From Candidula unifasciata (Eukaryota; Mollusca; Gastropoda; Stylommatophora; Geomitridae), in NCBI GenBank assembly GCA_905116865.2, contig CAJHNH020002507.1:1-64000 (forward strand): DNA of 64,000 nt, written 5' to 3'. Position numbers and translations under genes: made by a program. The notes beneath the pieces were generated by a model. It ran no database searches and was not told the DNA's origin. It was given only the letters and a program-made list of their open reading frames with translations. Positions 58,065 through 64,000 of this stretch are shown piece by piece; position 1 is the stretch's first letter, and the number at the start of each line of letters is the position of its first letter.

Positions 58065-61000
58065 AAGTTTGTCTGCTAACTCATTTCTTGGTATGTCGCA
58101 GTGAGCCGGGATCCACTAAAGAACGATTGGATTATTTTCTGAGAGCCTGTTTAGCAGGCGGGTCAGTTCTCTTTCCATAGTGTCTCGTAGATTTCTTTAA
58201 GTCACCCGGAGGACTGAACTGCAATCACGAAGGAATACAATGTTGCTTTCTTTTTTTTCATTGGTTGCATAAATAAATGCTCACAGCTCTGCTCTGAAGT
58301 TTGTTGTTTCTTCCACAGACCCTAGACTTTTTTTTTTACTGTGGTTCCATCTTGCAGTATGATGGCCTATCCAGCTACTCTGTTTTTATTCGGCTCCCTC
58401 CAACGATACATCGGCGTAAACATGAGACCATTGTGTGTTTTTTTTTTTTTTTTGGATAAGAGTTGTAGACATGTTCAAACGTCTTTACATGCAGTACTAG
58501 ATCACATTCTTCAGCCTTTCTGCCTGTGCCTGGGATTGTTGTTGTGACTATTGTTAGGCTACAGGTCTATGCTTAATGGCCGGATCATTTGCCACGTTGA
58601 AGGGTCTTTAGAAAGGATGTTACTCTTCTTTGCGTAGTAAAATTTGACAGATCGTGAAAGTGTTTTCGTTACGGCAGGTTTTTTTTTTTTAATGTTAAGT
58701 TGTTTTGCTATCCTATGCTTGGGGTTGTTGCTCATGCGTTTCATTTTTTCTGTTTGAGTAAGCACTTTTTCTTGCCCTCGATTGATCAAGCTCTAAAGGC
58801 CCGAATTGTCATACCCCTAGTGATGATTCTGAGACCAGTGTTCTGTATTTTGGCTAGTTTGTACATATTTGATTTGGCTGCGGTGGAGTATGCTCCCAAT
58901 CCGTACTCAAGTTTTGGATCGTACGCATCCTGTGTAAACTCGTCGTCTAGTGTTGGTATCTGCACCCAAGCTTGTCTTAGTTAGTTTCTTTATCTGTATG
59001 AGCTGGAGCGTAGCCTTTACTTTGCGCTTCATCAATGTGAGGTGGGGGCTGGGGGGGGGGGAAATGCATGGTAAGTCTTTTGTTGAATTTTACTCCCAAA
59101 TATGTGGGGTTTTCCTCTTTTGGAAGTATGTTGCCTTCTAGGTACAGATCAAATTGTTCTAGATGTGTAGAAGTTAGAAGAGAGTCGAGACTGTTTTGTT
59201 GCGGTTTAATGTGACTCCCCAAGAGTCTGTCCATTTCCTAACTATATTTATAGGTTACTATATTCTTGTTTTAGTTGTAAATATGTGTTCAGCTTGTGTT
59301 CATATGGCCAGGTCATCTGCATGTAATTCCTCGTCAATGTGAGTCGTGAACTTTTCGGGCGGTCATTGATGAAAAATATAAATAGGGTAGGAGATATAAC
59401 ACCTCCCTGGTCGACACCTTTTTGTAACCTGACCCGTTGGCTTTTGAATTCTTCCAGTCTGACTCTAATTCAGGAAAACATATGCCCTTTTATCCCGCTG
59501 TTGTGCTAGTTTTAGCAAGTCCTTTTTTCAAACCTTGTCAAAGGCTTTGGTCAGGTCGAAGAAAGTAGCTAGCAGTTTGTATTTTTTTTTCTGGAAAGTA
59601 TCTCCAACTTCCTATTCGAGACATGAAGGTTTGGTCATCCTGAAGCCCGATTGGCTGTCATCCAGTATTTTGTTTTCTTCCACGAAATTAGGTAACCTGT
59701 TGCTCAATAATCTTGCCATGGTCTTTCCAAGGCAGCTTAGGAGACTAACGGTAACGGAATTTGTTATCCTTGGGATTTCCTTCCTCTGCTATGCGGACTA
59801 TTTCTGTCTCCTCCCATTCCTTTGGAAGTGGTTCCTGGGTCCAGTATTGACTGATAAGGTCTAAGAGTCGTTGCCTACCAGATGGTCCCAAGTGTACTAT
59901 TATTTCATGTGCGATTCAGTCAAGTCGAGGTGCATTCCTTTTCTTAAGGTTTCCTAATGCGCGTTTCTTGGGGACTAAAGAGTTTATTTATTACATCTTG
60001 GTTGTTTTCTTGCTTTTTATTGGTACTCCCCAGTTCTCCTTCTCTCGCTCTAGACATGAAGATTTTGCTTTCCTCTGCAAATCTATTGCCCAGAAGGTTT
60101 GTTGCTTGTTTACTAGTGAATGTTGTGCGACCATCTTCAATGACAATGTTGGCATCGCTGGTATGATTCTCCTCAGTTAGGCATTTTACAAGATGCCCTA
60201 AATTGTTATCGTCTTTACCGTCTTTCACATTGCTGAGAGCTGCAGTCTTTTCATGCCATCTTGCCCTGATGCATGTGAGTGTTTCTCTTCTATAAATAGC
60301 CAGATGTTTATTGTGCTATGTTACGCTGATGTCAGAGTGATCTTGTTCTCTTGCTTCTGTGCTTCTCTTCTGCAGCTGTTGCTGTTCTTGGGTCCTGAAG
60401 TGTTCCTAGTTTTGCCTTTAATTTTGGGGGACTGATCGTTGTGCTGCTTCGAGTATGATACTGGTAATAGTTGTGGTGTTTTCATAATCTCATTGGTTGG
60501 AAAAGGCTCTGATAGCTTTCTCCAGTTAAGTGTGTGTGTAGAGGTCCCAGTCTGCTTTCTTGTATTTCCAGCTGGCTATCTTCTTCCTGTTTTCTTGTGG
60601 CGTGACCTTTCTTATCATAACGATGACTGGTTAGTGATCACTTCCTACCAGTTGTTTCATCACTTTCCTGTCTGTCCGTCGTTGGATGTTTTCTGTAGCT
60701 ATATCTAGGTCTGGTGTACCTCTAGTTCACCATCGTCTAGTGTAGAAGGTTGCTTCAGAATCGGGATCATTCATTAGTATCAGCAGGTTTTCTATCATCC
60801 ATTCTTCCACTTCTTCTCCTCGTGAGTTTACAGAAGCATAGCCCCCAACTAGGAGAAAGACTTTTTAAGGCACCGATAATTAGGTGGCTCTTATAAGCTA
60901 CTGGCATCGCTACTCTAGATCTAATTTATTGTTGCTGGGACAATAAAAGTTACAAACGTACAGCAGCTCAGGAAAGATATGTAGTTTTACAGTCAGATGT
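57590..61000 (-). pseudogene. LINE with endonuclease, reverse transcriptase and RNase H, decayed
   Basis: Read on the - strand. Around 60840-60620 is an endonuclease piece (TRGTPDLDIATENIQRRTDRK then GSDH). 60228-59944 is the linker between endonuclease and RT. Around 59560-59200 are RT motifs (KAFDKVWKKG, GVISPILFIFFIND, LHADDLAI). 59234-58977 reads SWGVTLNRNK and EGNILPKEENPTYLGVKF. About 58560-58200 holds a poor RNase H region. 57900-57610 holds the C-terminal zinc-binding-like piece (FRIRTGS, ENILLTCPLY). Many stops and frameshifts interrupt it. Endonuclease, RT and RNase H in one element fits the I/Jockey group of non-LTR retrotransposons (family knowledge). Confidence 0.8.
58009..58064. 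repeat. (GT)n microsatellite
   Basis: About 55 bp of GT inside the decayed LINE, between its RNase H and C-terminal parts. Confidence 0.95.
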
Positions 61001-61194
61001 TCAGACTCACTGATGCTTCTGGAAGTTTCTGTGACTGCAATAGTATTTTTGTTAACTAGTGTAATGATGGCTCTTTGTGGCCATCACTGTCTAGCCTAAA
61101 TGTTTCATAGCCTCTGACAGTAAAGCGAGAGCATATAAAAGCAAATAAGATAAATAAATGCCATAAATTGTTGTTAAGTAAGGTCCTACAAAGT

Positions 61195-61312
61195 AAAAGC
61201 AGCCAGTTTAATGTTGGCCACATCATCAAAAAGTGCAAACCGGTCTATATACTATAGGTTTACCAACCAAACACTCAGTACGCGTTAGGGCGTGGAAAAG
61301 GTCCAGCCTTTT
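61195..61312 (+). mobile_element. SINE S1 3' fragment
   Basis: AAGTAAAAGCAGCCAGTTTA, AACCGGTCTATATACTATAG and GGGCGTGGAAAAGGTCC match S1. It lies at the 5' side of the decayed LINE at 57590-61000. Confidence 0.65.
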
Positions 61313-61612
61313 TATAACATATCCCCCGTGTGGGTTCCGGGGCCCCATTGTGGGGAAAACAAGAATAGACCCACTGCCTCCCCAAAAGTATGTCGTAAGA
61401 GTCGACTAAATGGGGAGCATCCTTTGAAGTCGGAGTGCATCTGCCGGAGAGGCAAGGAACCAACAGTCTGTATTCAAGAGAATGAGATCTGTAAAACTGA
61501 TGCACACGCAACACTCAGGTTCTGGAGCAGGACTGCAGTTCAGTAATGGACGAGCAACCAGAACTTTCCGCCAGAGTGTACAGCTGGTGAACGTAAAGAA
61601 GAAAGAAAAAAA
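61310..61612 (+). repeat. Interspersed repeat family A, most complete copy
   Basis: It begins CCCCCGTGTGGGTTCCGGGG, contains GTCGACTAAATGGGGAGCAT, CCTTTGAAGTCGGAGTGCAT, ACACGCAACACTCAGGTTCT, and ends ACAGCTGGTGAACGTAAAGA with a short GAA tail. Not identified as a known family. Confidence 0.72.
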
Positions 61613-62152
61613 GATAACAAATCGAGAGTCGAGGTAGCTAGACTGACGTCTGCAGAGCCATTCTCAAGTGGCGCCATCTAGCTTAACCTGTGTTTAAAAC
61701 AGGTGTGAACAACCAGCAAAGTGTGGAGATACAATGTCCGAATTCTCTTCTCTGCCAAGATTAGCTCCACTGAGTTGGCAGGTTCAAAAGAGCAAGGCTT
61801 GCCTGGTTATGCAATATTCTAACACTCCTGTCTGTCTGAGTACTGCCAACAGTATAATTATGTGGACCTAGTGTCTAGTAGTGGCCGGCGGGCGCGATGT
61901 TAACCACATCACATCACATCAATTCATCAGCCTGCTCGTTACCTGGCACACCTGAATTTCTGCACATGAAATCAATAATATGCTCCTGATCTCAGTACCA
62001 TTGACGAAACCAAAACAATACAAATTGTCCGCAGCCGGGACCTAGGGATTACGAAGCACGTTCACAATGCCTAGGCGGCAGAAGCCATTCAGCTTGAGGT
62101 AGTTGGAGGTATATTTGCAATGTTCCTGCTGCAGATGCTTTCTAACGATGAC
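61613..62152. other. No gene recognised
   Basis: A possible S1-like scrap (GGCCGGCGGGCGCGATGTTA) near 61883 and otherwise unique DNA. Confidence 0.45.
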
Positions 62153-62332
62153 TATGTACAACCAATAAATCACAACTATGCACAACAAGTAAATCACAAC
62201 TATGTACAAAAAATAAATCATAACTATGCACAACAAATAAATCATAGCTATGTACATCAAACAAATCCCAGCTATGCACAACAAATAAATCCCAACTATG
62301 TAAAACAAATAAATCACAACTATGCACACACA
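62153..62332. repeat. 24-bp minisatellite, about 7.5 copies
   Basis: The unit TATGCACAACAAATAAATCA + CAAC is repeated, alternating TATGTACA and TATGCACA starts (a 48-bp higher-order step). The open 94-codon frame with repeated Q-I-N-H-N is a by-product of the period. Confidence 0.93.
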
Positions 62333-62589
62333 CAAAAATCACTAAACGATTTGTACCGTTTGCGTTTACGTTTAATTTTTGTAGCACCCTGTATACAAAT
62401 GTAACGTGTTTTCTAATAAAATAATGTATACATGAAAGTTACTCGTTCTGTCCATTCTTTTTTTCCCCCCTCTTTTCTCTAGATCATGTTCTGCCTTACA
62501 GTGTCAGGTTTTAAAGAGACGTCTGGTGTGAGTGTCAGCTTGGCTACGTTCATGCTGGCATTCACTGTCTCATGTCTTCCACCAGTCCA

Positions 62590-62765
62590 TTGCTTGCTTG
62601 TTCACTACACTCAGAGGAAAGGCAAAACGGACACATAACCAGATTGTGACCAGTACCATCAGTGATGGAACTTTGCGCTGGCTGCTGAAGATGAGGACGG
62701 AGCATGCGTGGGGATGCTCCAAGTGCTGTGATGTTAATTCTCGACTCAATTCATTGCTTGCAGGC
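62590..62765 (+). pseudogene. RNase H-tail LINE fragment, 3' end only
   Basis: The frame reads LFTTLRGKAKRTHNQIV, then TSTISDGTLRWLLKMRTEHA and GCSKCCDVNS. Only the last 60 or so codons remain; the rest of the element is missing. Confidence 0.7.
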
Positions 62766-63004
62766 GTAACCTCTAGACATGCTTCTGTAATGTTAAAGTT
62801 CCAGGTTCTCTCTGTTGCACTGTGCTGTGGCAGACTTGATACATATTTTTCTTCTTTGTTCACCTAGTGTAAGCTCCAGCGGAAAGTCCAGGTTGTTCGT
62901 CCAGTTGAATTTTAACATTTTTGTGCTGGGCCTGAGTTTTTTTTTTTTTTATGTACATCCGTTTTACTGTCATGTTTGTAAGCAGTTGGTTGCTCCTTGC
63001 CACT

Positions 63005-63110
63005 AGGGAAGATGTACTCTGACTTCGAACAAAATCCCCAGTTAGTCGACTCCAATGACATGCTTGATGGGAAGGCATTGGGTATTTTCTTGTTTCCCGA
63101 GATGTATGTT
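63005..63110 (-). repeat. Interspersed repeat family A fragment, inverted
   Basis: On the - strand it shares AAATACCCAATGCCTTCCCA, GAGTCGACTAACTGGGG and CGAAGTCAGAGTACATC with family A. The matching part of the 61310 copy is its 5' half. Confidence 0.55.
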
Positions 63111-63215
63111 CAAATCATTGTGTATGTTGTTCTCTGATGAGATTAAGTATTCGTTCCCTGCCAATTTCTCCCGACATCCTTTTTTTAATGGCCAAGTCTC
63201 TATCTTATTATTTCA

Positions 63216-63470
63216 GTCGCTGTGGCGGAGCGGCTAGACGGTCGCCTGCGGATGGGAAAATCGCGGATTCTCTCCCCGGGCGGACCCTTGACTTTTTTTT
63301 TTCAAAAATGACCTTGGTTTCCAGGTCGTCACAGCCTTGAGTGGGTACCAGGTGCAGTCCTGGAAAGTAAAGGCAGCTGGTGTGATTACCTATCTTGTGC
63401 TGATCGGTCTATAAAATATAAGTCTAGCCCTATATGCCTTTTAAGCCTACAAACGTGGAAAAGGATCCTT
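63216..63470 (+). mobile_element. SINE, family S1, near complete
   Basis: It starts GTCGCTGTGGCGGAGCGGCT, has a degraded B box, then GAGTGGGTACCAGGTGCAGTC, GGAAAGTAAAGGCAGCTGGTG and the shared 3' region with CCCTATATGCC and ACGTGGAAAAGGATCC. It is the plus-strand counterpart of the copy at 45079. Confidence 0.85.
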
Positions 63471-63889
63471 AAATTATATTTTTTGGTCCTATTTTTTCGA
63501 ACGTCTATCACAAAACGGTTTTGATGTTGAAATCTAACGCGACAGAGCTAATGCCTTTAACTGCAAGCAGAGAATCATCAATCAACCGAGGATTCTCTTC
63601 CCGATGAAGGTTGACTAAAATGAATCTTATGCTCAGTCTCTCATTTTTGTGGTACACTTCGAGACTACTACTTGTCCAACTTACGATGTTACACTCCAGT
63701 ATTTATCGTTGTCTACCTCTTGCTCACTCGACGTCAACATTTTTTTTTCAATGTGCTTTTTTTTTCTAAGCCGTGTGAATGTGGAAAGCAACACACTATG
63801 GCGTTATTATCCCAGAACCGTATCATAGAAGCAAAACAAACAAACAAAGTAGGTCGGCTATTGCAATGCAAAGATTATAACTCTTTTGT
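63471..63889. other. No gene recognised
   Basis: AT-rich DNA with T runs and no motif. Confidence 0.5.
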
Positions 63890-64000
63890 TAAACACACAG
63901 CTCTCCCGCCTCATGTACTTTCCAACTCAAGGAGTCGCTTATATCCGGTGCTCATCTTCGTGTTGGTCGGCCCCTGCCCCTCCTTCCTGGTCCATGCCTT
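63890..64000 (-). pseudogene. LINE C-terminal fragment, cut by window end
   Basis: It shares 'GTCGGCCCCTGCCCCTCCTTC' text and surrounding bases with 6800-6840, so it is the same LINE tail in the same orientation. It runs off the window end. Confidence 0.6.

Noticed and set aside
62120..62404. 94-codon frame with an 8-residue repeat
   Set aside because: 24-bp minisatellite artefact, open on both strands.
63216..63290. Possible tRNA gene (Ser/Leu-like)
   Set aside because: It is the head of SINE S1, present in several copies with the same tail.

Overview
This is a window of animal nuclear DNA, not bacterial. It has one spliced gene with GT-AG introns of about 1-6.5 kb, dense simple repeats, and many decayed LINE, SINE, hAT, mariner and P-like elements. 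The exon set (a galactose-binding/fucolectin-type module followed by 8-cysteine EGF repeats) together with this repeat landscape suggests a mollusc, most likely a heterobranch gastropod such as a sea slug. That placement comes from remembered family patterns, not from a search.

The only convincing host gene lies on the + strand from 28326 to 50212. Eight exons are visible. The first encodes the C-terminal half of a beta-sandwich domain, two more together encode a fucolectin/F5-8C-like domain ending in ELCEVEVYGG, and five each encode one MEGF-like EGF repeat. Every exon starts and ends in phase 1, and the reading frame joins without a stop. The start (signal peptide and upstream half-domain) and the end (further EGFs, any membrane segment or cytoplasmic domain) are not in view. 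The last exon ends in a splice donor, so the transcript should continue past 50212, but no later exon was recognised up to 64000. The likely product is a secreted or cell-surface lectin-EGF protein.

Regions: 1-6600 holds microsatellites, minisatellites and SINE/LINE scraps. 6600-16700 holds LINE 3' ends on both strands, a 29-bp minisatellite, SINEs and a mariner relic. 17250-19150 is a decayed P/THAP9-like transposase (- strand). 19360-28100 holds SINEs, AT and GA microsatellites, a 99-105-bp tandem repeat and two small inverted-repeat elements. 28326-50212 is the host gene; its introns carry a roughly 960-bp GATA/GACA block, a bounded 2.6-kb hAT element, long GAA and TTC tracts, and LINE/SINE insertions. 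50300-57100 holds LINE fragments, an AT block, a 25-bp minisatellite and CA-rich DNA. 57590-61000 is a decayed endonuclease-RT-RNase H LINE (- strand). 61200-64000 holds more SINE and LINE pieces.

No tRNA or rRNA gene, CRISPR array or operon was seen. The most noteworthy observations are: (1) a repeat present three times with paired arms and a hammerhead-ribozyme-like core, as in Penelope-like elements; (2) a SINE inserted in a SINE with a 13-bp target duplication; (3) a hAT miniature element with an exact 8-bp target duplication; (4) a near-perfect 86-bp palindrome; (5) long purine/pyrimidine tracts inside introns; and (6) microsatellites that start exactly at retroelement 3' ends.
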